A DNA stretch of 41,113 nucleotides. Origin: a virus. How positions within the stretch are numbered: the first letter of the stretch is position 1; each line of letters begins with the position of its first letter. The notes beneath the pieces were generated by a model that did no database searches, had not been told where the DNA came from, and was given only the letters and a program-made list of their open reading frames with translations. Below are positions 22,432-33,600 of this stretch, piece after piece. The position numbers and the translations under genes were made by a program. The DNA lies in IMG/VR virus record IMGVR_UViG_3300024319_000619, positions 1-41,113 of that record, one strand, 5' to 3'.

Positions 22432-23111
22432 TGGTCTTTGTTGTCTTTTGGATTTGGGTCTACATCGACAACTTTGGTGGGCCTCTTCCTTGAAGCCGCA
22501 GCTGCGTCATTTAGAATGTTTATGTCTATGCTTAGGCTGGTCGCGCCACCGCTTTGCTTTTCGTCTAAGCCAAAGTGGCGGCGAGCTATCTTATCTAGCA
22601 CTTCCACTTCGCGGACGTTGGTTGGTGGTCTCATCTGAGCCATACCATCTCGCATCAGTCGGACCGCTTGACTCGCCATGTAGCTCTGGTATTGCTCTGC
22701 TGGACTGGCTTGGGCAGAAGCTATCTCATCGATCCTGCCTTTCTCTTTTAGGTGCGCGTGCTCGGCAGCTTTGTCTACAGCGTGCTTAGTCTTATGCTCC
22801 TCCGTGCCATCAAAGATGGACTCTGGCTTAGGCGCTTCTTTATCAATCCACGGAGTTGGGTTCTCTTCCCACTTACTCTTCTTAGGTGGTGCACCTGCAT
22901 CCCTGAACCATCTACGCAAAGTCGATACGTGGACTCCGCACTCCTTAGCAATTGCAGCAAAAGTATACTGCTGCTCATAGAGCTCCATGGCTTTTGTAAA
23001 CAGACGGCGCTTCTTACCATTCTGTCCGAATGGGTTACTGACTTTTTTATGGTGTAAAGGCAGCGGTTCTGGTCCTTTATTTTTATTGTCTTCAGGGTTG
23101 TCCTTCGCCAT
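22428..23111 (-). CDS. Terminase small subunit-like DNA-binding protein
   Basis: A 227-residue protein. After a polar basic N-terminus comes a helix-turn-helix (about residues 38-72: RLFTKAMELYEQQYTFAAIAKECGVHVSTLRRWFRDAGA), a Pro/Lys linker, a helical middle with REVEVLDKIARRHFGLDE, and a short beta-like end LSIDINILNDA. HTH, helical oligomerisation region and a SIDINIL-type tail are the plan of many small terminase subunits, which recognise the packaging site. It is coded on the strand opposite the large subunit, which begins 42 bases away across a shared promoter zone. A plain transcription regulator is the alternative. Promoter P5 ends seven bases before the ATG. Confidence 0.65.
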   Translation of the reverse strand: MAKDNPEDNKNKGPEPLPLHHKKVSNPFGQNGKKRRLFTKAMELYEQQYTFAAIAKECGVHVSTLRRWFRDAGAPPKKSKWEENPTPWIDKEAPKPESIFDGTEEHKTKHAVDKAAEHAHLKEKGRIDEIASAQASPAEQYQSYMASQAVRLMRDGMAQMRPPTNVREVEVLDKIARRHFGLDEKQSGGATSLSIDINILNDAAAASRKRPTKVVDVDPNPKDNKDQ

Positions 23112-23118
23112 GGGTTGG

Positions 23119-23147
23119 AGTATACTTGGTATTTACAATGTATTCAA
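23119..23147 (-). promoter_or_regulatory. Promoter P5 of the leftward DNA metabolism operon
   Basis: On the minus strand, TTGAAT (23147-23142), a 17-base gap, and TATACT (23124-23119); seven bases then lead to the ATG at 23111. The spacing is ideal for a sigma-70-type promoter, and transcription would begin at the start codon. Confidence 0.7.
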
Positions 23148-23153
23148 TCTTTA

Positions 23154-24932
23154 ATGGACATTAAATTAGACAGCAAATACGAGCCGCACATTAAACCATC
23201 CTCAACGGACATGGATGTAGGTGGTCTAATTATCCCACCAACCAGTTTGCTGACCGCCCTGCTCTTTGGCTTCGCAAACCATGAGCTTACAAAAGCCAAG
23301 GAGTATTACTTCTGGCGTATTTGTGACATCCTATGGAACCGCCCCGACATTCCTGAACCCTTAATGCAGCAAAACCCATGGGCTAAGATGATTATCCGCA
23401 GCTGCCTTGAGAATAAGTTCCTCGCTGTGGGCGGTGCTGCATCCTCATCCAAGTCTCACACCATGGCTGCTTATGCCATCGTTAACTGCTTGTCCCAGCC
23501 AAAGGATACCTTAGTCCTGATTACTTCAACCACGTTGCGTGAAGCACGAAAAAGGATTTGGGGTTCAATCATCACGTTACTGGCAGTGATAGATGATATG
23601 CCTTTCAGGATTCGGGATTCAATTGGTAACGTCGCTTATGTCAATGAGCACGGCACCCTGCTGGAGAAGTCTGGTCTGTCGCTCATTGCAGCTGAGAAGA
23701 GCAGGACTCGAGAGGCTGTTGGTAAGTTCATTGGTATTAAGAACAAGCGAGTGATTGTCATCGGGGATGAGCTGTCTGAGATCTCGGAGGCTGTAGTCCA
23801 CGCTGGTCTGACCAACCTCTCAGCTAACCCAGAGTTCAGGATGATTGGCATGTCCAACCCTAGTTCTAAGTTTGATGCCTTTGGTGTGTGGTCTGAGCCA
23901 GAGGATGGATGGGACTCAGTAGATACCAACGTCGATGATGGCTGGCGCACCAAGTGGGGTGGTAAGTATATCAGGCTGGACGGTGAGCGTAGCCCCAACA
24001 TCCTAGCTGGTGAGACCATCTACCCATACCTTCCGCGGGCTGATCAGATAGCTGAGAAGCGTGAGCTGCTCGGCACAGCGTCCCGTGGATACATGCGAAT
24101 GGTGAGAGCCGTGTTCTTTGATAGTGATGAAGACGCTGGGATCTACTCTGAGAATGAGATCACCAAGAGTGGATGTATGCACAAAGTAAATTGGGGGTCA
24201 CAACCTGTAAAGGTAGCTGGGCTTGACCCTGCCTTTACCAATGGTGGTGATAGAACGATTCTATACACAGGCTACGTCGGCACAGATGACAAAGGACAGT
24301 ATGTGTTTGAGCTGGGTAAGAGCTTCCAGCTTAATGATGATGCTACCAACAAGGCGGTGCCACGATCATACCAGATAGTCCAGCAGATCAAGAAGATCTG
24401 TGAGAAGGAAGGCGTAGCCCCAGATGATCTGGCGGTGGATGCTACTGGTGCAGGCTCCTCATTCTGTGACGTGCTGGCTGGTGAGTGGTCTCCTCGGTTC
24501 TTGCGTGTTACCTTTGGTGGCAAGCCTTCAGATAAGAGAGTCTCAGTAAATAGCCAACTCACTGGCATAGAGCTATATACCAACAGGGTTTCTGAGCTCT
24601 GGTTTGTAGGCAAGGAGCTCATGAGAACTCGCCAGTTCTTTGGGCTGGACAGTGATCTGGCGCAGGAGATCGTCGGTCGTAACTACGAGCTGGTTAAGAC
24701 TGGCTCCTTAAAAGTGAGGATCGAATCCAAGCCTGAGTTCAAACAGCGGATTGGGAAAAGCCCTGACTTGGCGGATGCTGCGTTTCTTGCTCTTGACTGT
24801 GCGCGGCAAAGGCATGGTTTGATAGCCATGGAGCCAAAGATCGTAGACCCTAATCAATCCTACCGCAGGCCACCAAAATCCATGCAGCAGCTGAAAGCCG
24901 CACTACAGAATGATGCTGCCTATTTACCATGA
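23154..24932 (+). CDS. terL: Terminase large subunit (packaging ATPase and nuclease)
   Basis: A 592-residue protein that packs DNA into the prohead. ATPase half: Walker A-like GGAASSSKS at residues 93-101, and Walker B VIVIGDE at 200-206, followed by SNPSSKFDAF. Nuclease half (RNase H fold): VAGLDPAF with Asp358, LAVDATG with Asp429, and KSPDLADAAFLAL with Asp538 and Asp541. The ATG at 23154 (MDIKLDSKYEPH) is preferred; an in-frame TTG at 23115 would extend the protein by 13 residues through the divergent promoter. It is well separated from the DNA metabolism operon and is followed by promoter P7 and the virion genes. The Walker A is Ser-rich, as in several terminase groups. Confidence 0.92.
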   Translation: MDIKLDSKYEPHIKPSSTDMDVGGLIIPPTSLLTALLFGFANHELTKAKEYYFWRICDILWNRPDIPEPLMQQNPWAKMIIRSCLENKFLAVGGAASSSKSHTMAAYAIVNCLSQPKDTLVLITSTTLREARKRIWGSIITLLAVIDDMPFRIRDSIGNVAYVNEHGTLLEKSGLSLIAAEKSRTREAVGKFIGIKNKRVIVIGDELSEISEAVVHAGLTNLSANPEFRMIGMSNPSSKFDAFGVWSEPEDGWDSVDTNVDDGWRTKWGGKYIRLDGERSPNILAGETIYPYLPRADQIAEKRELLGTASRGYMRMVRAVFFDSDEDAGIYSENEITKSGCMHKVNWGSQPVKVAGLDPAFTNGGDRTILYTGYVGTDDKGQYVFELGKSFQLNDDATNKAVPRSYQIVQQIKKICEKEGVAPDDLAVDATGAGSSFCDVLAGEWSPRFLRVTFGGKPSDKRVSVNSQLTGIELYTNRVSELWFVGKELMRTRQFFGLDSDLAQEIVGRNYELVKTGSLKVRIESKPEFKQRIGKSPDLADAAFLALDCARQRHGLIAMEPKIVDPNQSYRRPPKSMQQLKAALQNDAAYLP

Positions 24933-24940
24933 ATTTAACC

Positions 24941-24968
24941 TTGAGTTTGGAACCACAATGTATATACT
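24941..24968 (+). promoter_or_regulatory. Promoter P7 of the virion block
   Basis: TTGAGT at 24941-24946, a 16-base gap, and TATACT at 24963-24968, then 29 bases to the ATG at 24998. Unlike the others it leaves a leader of about 20 bases. It shares ACAATGTAT with the sequence in front of the terminase gene (23135-23143). Confidence 0.5.
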
Positions 24969-24997
24969 GACACTTAACTTGAACCTATAAGTTCCAT

Positions 24998-26029
24998 ATG
25001 GCCGCTATACCCAGAACAAAAAAAGAGCAGGAAGAATATGATAAGAAGATTGCCTCCAGTCAAGCGGCTGATGCTGCCCGAAAAGTGGCTATTGCAAAGC
25101 GTAACGCCGAGGACAAAGAAATATTAAAGGATTATAAAGGACCCCAAGTTGGCGGGGCCGCCGCTGGTAACAAGGCAGAGTTTGTAAAGAAGTCTAGACA
25201 AAAGACTGCCGCCGAAGAAACCGCTAAGCGATTTGCGGAGACTTCGTTCGAAGCACCGACTAATAAAGAGCTAAAATTGAAACTAGGGATGCAGTCAAAG
25301 GAGAATCAGGCTGCCCTCAACCAGCCCATGAGTGAAGAGCTAACTAATGTTATGGCTGACATTGCGCGAGCCAGAGCAGAGACTGGACTTGGTAGAGAAA
25401 GTGAGGACAGCCCAGCCGCGCCAGCCGCGCCAGCCATAACAGATGGAGCTGATGCATACTCAGTTGCCCAGAAAGATTTTAATGAGAAGTTCGGTGGGTC
25501 AATGGGACGCGCTATGGAAGGTGAGACAGGAGACCAATATGAAGCTCGCCTCAAACAGCGCAATGTAGATCGTAAGGCAGCGTTAGGAGAATTAGCTAAG
25601 CTTAAGCCACAGGACGCAGCGCCAGCGGTAGCAGATGCAGCAGCCCCTGAGAATACGGTGCTTAAACCAATGGGTGAAATAACTGGCACGAGTTTTGGTG
25701 ATACAAGTCTTGACCTAACTCCGCGTGAGTTCATGGCACCACCCGCGAGCCCCCAAGCATCATCCTCAGCGCGAGCCACCGCGAGTAATGCCCCCACCGT
25801 TATTACAGACCCCAAGGAACGATTAAAAGGCCGCCAAGAATTTGGATCATACCTCGAGAATCAACTTAATAGATCAGGCGGTAGCTACACATTCAATAAG
25901 GGAGACCAAAGCAGGGCTAAAGCACTCGGCATAGGGCGTAAAGAAATGGATAACTTTATGAACAGGCTGGGAAGACGTGATGATAATCAGTTTGGTGCTA
26001 GAGGAGGTCTCCGTAGAAGGAACACTTAA
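24998..26029 (+). CDS. Unknown virion-region protein, Ala/Lys/Glu-rich
   Basis: A 343-residue protein. Residues 1-100 are a charged, Ala-rich helix (EQEEYDKKIASSQAADAARKVAIAKRNAEDKE); then come low-complexity Ala-Pro linkers (SPAAPAAPAITDG, DAAPAVADAAAPEN) and a basic C-terminus (RKEMDNFMNRLGRRDDNQFGARGGLRRRNT). This resembles disordered, helical virion or scaffold-type proteins, but no family was recognised. It is the first gene behind promoter P7 and is followed by three genes with short gaps. A place inside the virion is inferred from the context. Confidence 0.6.
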   Translation: MAAIPRTKKEQEEYDKKIASSQAADAARKVAIAKRNAEDKEILKDYKGPQVGGAAAGNKAEFVKKSRQKTAAEETAKRFAETSFEAPTNKELKLKLGMQSKENQAALNQPMSEELTNVMADIARARAETGLGRESEDSPAAPAAPAITDGADAYSVAQKDFNEKFGGSMGRAMEGETGDQYEARLKQRNVDRKAALGELAKLKPQDAAPAVADAAAPENTVLKPMGEITGTSFGDTSLDLTPREFMAPPASPQASSSARATASNAPTVITDPKERLKGRQEFGSYLENQLNRSGGSYTFNKGDQSRAKALGIGRKEMDNFMNRLGRRDDNQFGARGGLRRRNT

Positions 26030-26041
26030 TTTAAATCGTAA

Positions 26042-26629
26042 ATGAGTAGGAAAAGCAAATATCAAAAACTTCAGGATGGTGAGTGGAAATCCTCTCTCCG
26101 TACGGGTAGCCTCAGTGATAAGCCACGCAGGATTACATCTGATTACCACATGGCACGTGTAGCCGCGAGGAAGTTACGTAGGGCTGGAGCCAAGAAGGAG
26201 GCCAACCAAATGTTTGCACAAGCAGAGATGATGAAGCTTGCTGGTCACCCGACGGTTAAGTCCCAAGCATTTGTCGATGCTGAGCAGTATGCCATGGCCA
26301 AAGGTGGTATGGGTAGTGCAGCACAAGATGCTTATGAGGAGTTTCTCCGTAACAGAAACAGAAACAGAAACAGAAACAGACCCCGTATTGATATGGGTGA
26401 ACCCCGTGTAGGTAGAGGCCCTGCCGTTGTTGGAGGTAGTAGTTATGATCTGGGGCACCCAGCATTAATGATGCCCAGTAACTTCATAAAGTCAGAAACT
26501 GGTTCTGGCATGGATGCACGACTGGATCCCAATAGCTCTCAATACCTAGGAACCCCACAAGAACGCATTCGGGAATACGAAGAAGGGAAACTCTTGGACA
26601 CACGTATGGATCGAACCTCTACAAGATAA
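26042..26629 (+). CDS. Unknown virion-region protein with an Arg-Asn repeat
   Basis: A 195-residue basic protein. The N-terminal 85 residues are helical and rich in Lys, Arg and Ala (YHMARVAARKLRRAGAKKEANQMFAQAEMMKLAGHP). An Arg-Asn dipeptide run near residues 103-112 is coded by five AACAGA hexamers. The C-terminal half is Gly, Pro and Asp-rich and probably disordered. No family recognised. It starts 12 bases after the previous stop and ends six bases before the next gene, in the putative virion block. Confidence 0.6.
   Translation: MSRKSKYQKLQDGEWKSSLRTGSLSDKPRRITSDYHMARVAARKLRRAGAKKEANQMFAQAEMMKLAGHPTVKSQAFVDAEQYAMAKGGMGSAAQDAYEEFLRNRNRNRNRNRPRIDMGEPRVGRGPAVVGGSSYDLGHPALMMPSNFIKSETGSGMDARLDPNSSQYLGTPQERIREYEEGKLLDTRMDRTSTR
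26351..26380 (+). repeat. Hexanucleotide repeat (AACAGA)5
   Basis: Five perfect copies inside a gene, coding alternating Arg and Asn. Copy-number change would keep the frame. Confidence 0.9.
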
Positions 26630-26635
26630 CAGCAT

Positions 26636-27631
26636 ATGCCAAATAGCTTCTCAATAGAAAATGATATCACGCCGATGAGGAATCGGTTCTTCTCCTCTGG
26701 TCTTAAAGGATCAGAGGCTTCTTACTTGAACAAGGCATTTGGCCCATCCAATAAGGAGATCAAGGAGACCATCGATATTTATAATGCCATCGACCGCGGT
26801 CGGAATGCCGACCTCCAATATCAGATGAATCTGGAAGCCTTGCAGCAACGTAGGGATGATGCACAGAGGGAACGTGAGGCAGAAGCCCGCTTAGGTGAAA
26901 TTTCCAATACTTTGTTAGGCATCACAAATAGTGAGGGCAGCCCTGAAGATAGAGCCGCCGCATTAGCAGACTACAAGTTAGAAAACCCAAATGCGTTTAA
27001 TAGTCCTGCTGCAAATAATGTGTGGAATGCGGCTGCTGGTAAGCTGGGTTCAGAGCAGGCTCGTATTGCCAAGGCGAAAGCTTTACAGGATAAAGAAGAG
27101 GCCAAAGTCCGAGCAGCTATTGAGGCTGGTAATGTCGCCGCTGTAAGATCGAGGGTAGGCGCTGATGGTGAGATAGATGAGCGGGATAAGACTTGGATCG
27201 CCGAGGCTGGATCGTTTGCTCAGACAAAACTAGATCAAGAGTCTGAGAAAACTCGCATAAAGTTTGTCGGTGAAGATTTTTCACGCCGAGCTAAAGAACT
27301 TGAGGAACAACGCAATCTAATTGACTCGGCCTTCATGGAGGAAGAGACGAATGATTATGGGGAGAAAATAACCAAGCTCAATCCAAAGGTCCGCAATCAG
27401 CTGGAGCGTACAGTTGCAGAAACAAGAAACAAAAGACCAGCTGAGATCAGAGCACTGAAGCTATCTGCTGATGAACTTCGTGAAGAGGTTGAGAAGAATT
27501 ACCATACCAAGAGAAAAGCTTACGAGGCTGACCGTGGTTTATTTATCAAAGGCCAAGCAAGTGGATATAGTTCACCCTACACATCACAATCACCGCGTAA
27601 CAGCAACTTACAAAACCAAACTGGTCTTTAA
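26636..27631 (+). CDS. Unknown helical virion-region protein
   Basis: A 331-residue charged protein, nearly all helical: a coiled coil at about residues 65-90 (EALQQRRDDAQREREAEARLGE), a second helical region with KAKALQDKEEAKVRAAIEAGN, and a third (FSRRAKELEEQRNLIDSAF, then RNQLERTVAETRNKR). The last 25 residues are Ser/Asn/Gln-rich. Such proteins next to giant polyvalent genes are often internal virion proteins ejected with DNA; no family is claimed. Its TAA is immediately followed by the TTG start of the giant gene. Confidence 0.6.
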   Translation: MPNSFSIENDITPMRNRFFSSGLKGSEASYLNKAFGPSNKEIKETIDIYNAIDRGRNADLQYQMNLEALQQRRDDAQREREAEARLGEISNTLLGITNSEGSPEDRAAALADYKLENPNAFNSPAANNVWNAAAGKLGSEQARIAKAKALQDKEEAKVRAAIEAGNVAAVRSRVGADGEIDERDKTWIAEAGSFAQTKLDQESEKTRIKFVGEDFSRRAKELEEQRNLIDSAFMEEETNDYGEKITKLNPKVRNQLERTVAETRNKRPAEIRALKLSADELREEVEKNYHTKRKAYEADRGLFIKGQASGYSSPYTSQSPRNSNLQNQTGL

Positions 27632-30600
27632 TTGAAGACCGATCCAAACAACATATACGAAACAGCTATGTCTGACGTCAACACATTCGCACCACAAACC
27701 CCTTCACCTTGGGGTCACTTAAACGAAGCCACAAACCCAGAGGCTCTCGAAGATCCAAACGAGCAACCAGCCCAAGTTACCCACCAATCTTTCACAGACT
27801 GGAATGTAGAGAATGCGAGCGGCGATGAGCTACAAGACTTAAAGGGTTATGCCGACTACGTCCGTCAGGAGTATGTTGATAAAGACCAAGCCACTGTAGG
27901 CTTTGAGCAGGACCTACGTCAGTTGGTTTACAACTCCGCATTTCAGAAGGGGCTACTTAATGAAGAAGATGGTGACGAAGTTAACAATAAGAAGTTGTTT
28001 GGAACCCCCGAGTTTAGTGTCGAGTCTAGCATTAAGCTTATCTCAGAATCTAGTTCCGCTTCTGTCGCTGCCATTGCAGCTAATAATTTATCTGCACTCC
28101 CTGAAGGCACAGACCCAAACCAAGTATGGGATGACATCATCACCTACAAGGCCAAGCAGAAAGCCTTTGCCAACTCCATGGCAATTGATCCTGAGACGAC
28201 GTCAAAGAACCAAGAGATTAAGGATGATTTAGCATTTTGGAAAGAGCGTGCGGAAGGGTATGCTAATAGTGGTATCTATGACCGCGTCGCAAAAGATGCG
28301 CTCCTTGATGGCCGCGTAGCAGCAACTCGTATTTTTAAAGATGATGGGTCCTCTTATGTTCAAGTAGGCAAAGGGGCTGAGGGAATGTCCGTCAAAGACA
28401 TTATAGCTTCCTCCAAGGATTATGGTGTAACATTGCAGGATGCAGCTAGTATCTCAAAGCAACTAGAAACACCCGAAGGTTTCCGCCACACAACAGCCGA
28501 CATTATGCGTAAGCAGGAGATAGGAGCGATCTTTGATGGGATACTTGAAGCCGACAATGTGGCACCAGCTCCATTGGAGTCTGGTTCAAGGGTAGCAAAT
28601 ACCGCTGCGGATGTTGCCAGAATAGCGGCGACCACCGTGGTGGCCCCAGCAGCCATGGCTGGTAACAAGGGGGCGACAGAATATATTAGATCCATCAACA
28701 GTGGATCGAGGGGCGAAGCCTCCGTCGTCCAAAGACGTACTGCTACACAGCAATTTGACAAGTTTACTCGGTTATACAACGCCTACGATGAATCGCTGGG
28801 TGAGGATGATGCCGCTAACACTGAACGGCTCAAGAAACTCCTCGATGATCAAACCCTAGCCATCTACACCACGGTCAGTGCCGTAGATCCAACCCTAGCT
28901 AACATGGACATGGAGCTTGATGAGTTCCAGACCGTGCTAACCCAACGTGCGGGGGATGCGTTACTGGGTAGTGGGAAGTTTAAGCTACAGGACGACCCAA
29001 CTAAAATGGGCCTAAACATCAAGAAGTATGGATATGGTCCAGCCCAGATGCATCGTTCTCTAGTATCCAATGTGGCGAAGTTCGAGCAGTCACTAGCTGC
29101 AAACACAGATCTTACTGAGTCTGACAAGGAGCAGCTCCGCACTAACCGCGAAGCAATGTCCGCACAGAACTTTGACTCTGCTAACGAGCTCTTAAGCAAG
29201 GGAGCTAATGCTGAGGAATGGTTAGGTACTTTACAGGAGGGTCGTGCGAACGGCAAAAAAGATCACATAGTCTTAGAAGAATTTCTATCGGACCCAGAGA
29301 ACTACAGCGAGCTAGAAGCACGGGCTCGTGGTGTTGGCGCAGCATGGGGGCAGGGTTTTGTTTCGATGGTCACCGCCCCATTAGCAATGGCTGGTAATGA
29401 GTGGGCGAGAGAAAGTCTCATTGAGGCCAGCCGAGAGAATGCAGCACGCCGAGAGCGGGCTCGCTTGTTTGGTGTTGAGTTTGGTATTGGTCAGGATGTT
29501 TTTGAAACTATTGGGCCTGTCTTCGCGGACATGGCGGTGAGTGCTGCACTAACCGCGACTACTGGCGCTGGTGGTGTGATGTTTCTCGCGGCTAAACAGG
29601 GAGCTAAGCTTAGCGCTAAGAATGTGACTAAGGGTATTGTTAAGAGCATGACCCTCAACTCGCCATTTAAAAAATTGGTGGTCGAGGGCGTAGAAGAGTC
29701 TTCAGAGAAAGCTCTCAATAGACTAGTCAAAGATGGTTATATTCTCGAGCCAGCCACAGCTGAGATCAAGAAAGGTGCCATGGGAGCCATTGATTCGTTT
29801 GCTAAGATCGCTTCCAATAAGTGGACGCAAGAAGCCGCGATCAATATCCCAGCTTTCTCTAGGTCTGCGGGTGCTAACTATGCTGCGACATACGATACAC
29901 TCACGCAGATGAATCCTGACATGTCTCACGAAGAGAAGCATGATAGGTCTTTAGGATCTGGGTTAGTATCTGGATTCTCAACTATTGCAATTATGAAGGG
30001 CTTCAGGTCCATCGGTAGGGGTGGTATTGAGGATGCATTCATTAAAGGAATGACTAAGCGCGAAGCGGTGGGTGTTATGCAGAGCCTCGGCGGCAAAGGA
30101 GCAGCCAAGTTAGGTTCTAAGGATGCGGAAAAAGTGTGGGGTCATGTGGTCGGCAAGATTCAAAAAGACATGACCAAGGGTGTTGGTAAATTTGCAGGGC
30201 AAAAGAACATCGTCATGGAAGCTTTTGATGGTTTTACATCTGAAGCACTTGAGGAGGGACTCGATGAATTTGTAAATTCCTACATTAGTGATTACTACAC
30301 AGACCAGAACACCGATGGCATGGCTCGCCTCGAGTCTGTTTATCGTGCCGCCCTGACTGGTGGTATCATTGGTAGTGGTATGGGCGCATATCAAAAGCTT
30401 GGTAACCGACTTAGCACACGCGAGCAGTCTAAGATTGAGCAGCGTCGTCTGGAAGAAACCTTTGTAACATCCGTGACTAGCGAGCTAGAAAACACGGGGT
30501 CTAGGGTGTCTGCTGAGGTAGTTCGTGGTATTCTTACAGGCAAGGCTAGAGGAGCTAAAGCCGCAGAACAACGCGCCGAGCTCACTGCGGCCCTCGACCC

Positions 30601-33600
30601 TAACTTCGTGCCAGAAGATAGTGCTGCCGCGCCAGAGACAACAGCCGAGGGAACAACAGCCCCAGCCCCATTCACACCCACTCCTTTGAAGGGGCAGGTG
30701 GAGGAACTCAACAAGCTGAAAGAGGAGCGCGCTTCTCTACAAGCAGCTGGGGAAGAACAAACTTTCCTAGATAGTGAACAGCAAGAAAGAGCAAACGAGG
30801 TGGAGGCTAGGATTGCTGAGCTGGAGACCCTCGTAAATAATGTGGTAGGTCAATCTGGTGCTGCTCAACCTGCGGCTACGGCTGCACCCGTCGAGCCTGA
30901 CACCAGCCCTGTGGAACCAAACCCACAGACGGTAGGGAATAAGTATGAGCATAATTCTAAGATGGTTAAAACCATGCCATCGCAAAGTGTGTTCCAGAAC
31001 CCTGAAGCAGATTCTGCTGGGCTCACCGTGGAGCAGCAGGAGCAGATTGATGATGTATTTAAGGATGAACTAACACCTGAACAGCAGGCGCTATTTGAAG
31101 AACTAGATACTTTTGACATAACAGGAACTGTCAGACAGCTGAGGATCTTAGAAGCCATACAAGCAGGCACGCTAACCAAAGATGGGGATGAAATTATTGG
31201 TATGCCTGAGGTCGTAGAGCCCGAGTTAGCTGAGCCAGAGAGGCGTCAGGTCATGGCGGATATTCTCGCAGAAAATGACGAAGGATTTATTGTAGGTAGG
31301 CTAGACCAAGATACGGCAGATGCCGAAGCTATGCGAGGAACCGAGGCTGACTACACGGTCGATGAGCAGAACTATATCATTGGAGTCCGTAACCCTGAAA
31401 CTAACGAGTGGTCTGGTAAGATTCCTTTGCAGTCTGTAGCTGTTGATACAAGCACAAACATGGACGAGGCCACGAGTCCTGAATCTGTTGCTGCCGCACT
31501 CGAGGAGGATCGGCAAGAGCAGGCAGAGAAGCAGGCGTTGGAAGGAAAAGCTGTGATCGATACGACCACCATTACTGAGACCCTTAGCCCAGAAGAGGAA
31601 CAGGCAGTTATGGAGGAGCTTGAACTTGATGACGAACGCACCATCCGTGGAGCTAATCTTGACACTCTAGCCCCTGTAACGCCTGAGCAGGTTGATGCCG
31701 CAGCGGAACAGGGAGTAGACCTAGTGGAAGTCCAAGAGCAGATGCTCTTGGATATTGACAAAGAGGGTCGTGTCGTCGAGAGCGAGGAAGATCAGGACAT
31801 CCCCATGTCAGCTGGTCAAGCTGAGGTGGCTCAAGCAACTGCCGAAGGTCCCTCGTTTGTCAACACCCCAGAAGATGAGGTCGCGTTTGAGGCACTGGTT
31901 GCCTCGGGATTCCCTTCTCGTGTTACCAGCAAGACTAAGTCTGGCTTTAAGGTAACCCGCAAACCGAAGGGGTATTACCAAACAGTTTCCACTGAGGCAG
32001 CCCGTCAGATTTATGCGACATACCCTGTCACACCACTCACAAAACCAGAAGGTGGGGACGTGTTTGAGGGTCGCAAGCAGGTTCATTACAACCCGCACAC
32101 CAAAAAGATGTCCAGCCCAAAGGGAGCTAAGGTCAAAGGATTCCTAGATGCTAGTGGGCGCGGCGTATTTGACAATGACCCAGTGCTTACAGCGGAATAC
32201 CTCAAAGCAGGTAAGGTTGTAATCGTCCCTGAGGGCATTACAGTCAACCCGTCTATCCTCATGGACCCAGACACACGCCGTGTCCTCCGTGTAGTCTCTG
32301 TAAACAATAATAATGAGGGTCTGCTTCAGGATGGGGGAGATCCAGACAAGGTAATTTCTACACAAGCGAACCACAGCATCGTGCTGTCTAAGGGGTCCGC
32401 CGCTGGTTTATTTGAGCGGCGTTTCTATGACACTCCTTTGGAGCTAGCCGAAGCTCCTCAAGCTAATGGCACAACGGAGGCGGTCGAAGAAGGCGAAGTG
32501 TTTACTGTCGGTGACTTCATTAATAATGTCACAACCTTTATCCAAAACGGAACGTCGGCGAATGCTGAGGGTTCTGTTGTGGGTAGCCTTGAAAAACTAA
32601 TGAACCCCAAAGGAGTGGCGCCCCTCCGAGGTGATTACTTTGATGCTGGAGCGCAGCGGTTTGTGGCGGAGACTATTCTCGTAGCCAATGCATATGTGGC
32701 CCGCAAGAATATGCTCGATTCTAAGGCGATTAAATCGCTCCTCACCCTAAAACTGGGGAAAGATGGTAAAGTTGCAGTTGGTCCTACGGGCAAACCTACT
32801 GGTGAGTATGTGCTCAAAAACAACACAGCCACCAATAGGAGCAAGCTCATTAAAGCTTTTATTTCTCAGACTAGACTCGATGGCCTCCCCACTGCTGAGA
32901 GCACAAAACAGTTAGCCGAGATGGCCACCTCGTCGGGAAGAAGCTTCTCGGAGCGTGCCGCGAAGTTTGTCCTGAAGGAAGTTGTGAACCACCCTAATCT
33001 CAGGGAAAATACGATGCCCCCCATGAAGTTCATCGCGTCATTAGCAACGGACAACTTCAGGAAACAGCAGAAAGATAGGGTAAAATTAGAGCTCCAACGG
33101 GACGCGGAGAGCTCACAATACACAGAAGGGGATGTCCCCGCCGCCTCTGCACCCGACACAAGCCTCGAGTCCGTGAGCACTGAACCCTTAAATCGTGATG
33201 AATTAAATGATGCTATTGATCAGGACGATGCTTTGGTTCAGCGTATCTTATTGGATCCAGAGACTCCTGAAGTTAGGAATGTGCTCGTTGAGTTGGCCGT
33301 GCAATTCTCAAATGGTAACCAACAGGTGGCCGATCTTGTAGCTGGGATGAGCACCAAGGACATCTACTCTCAAGTAAGTATCTTACTAGAACAAAACCCG
33401 AATAGTGTAAGGGTAAATACTATAATGGCTAAGCTTGAGGAGACAAACCCCGTCCTCCATAGCATGTTAAGCGGTGGTTATGGTGTAGGACGAACAGGCA
33501 CACCTAAGCAGAACAAAGATCACAACACGGTTTCTAGGAACGTCACCAAAAAACTATTATCCCGCTCCCGCATTTCGGAGGCAAACCGTAAGATTGCTAG

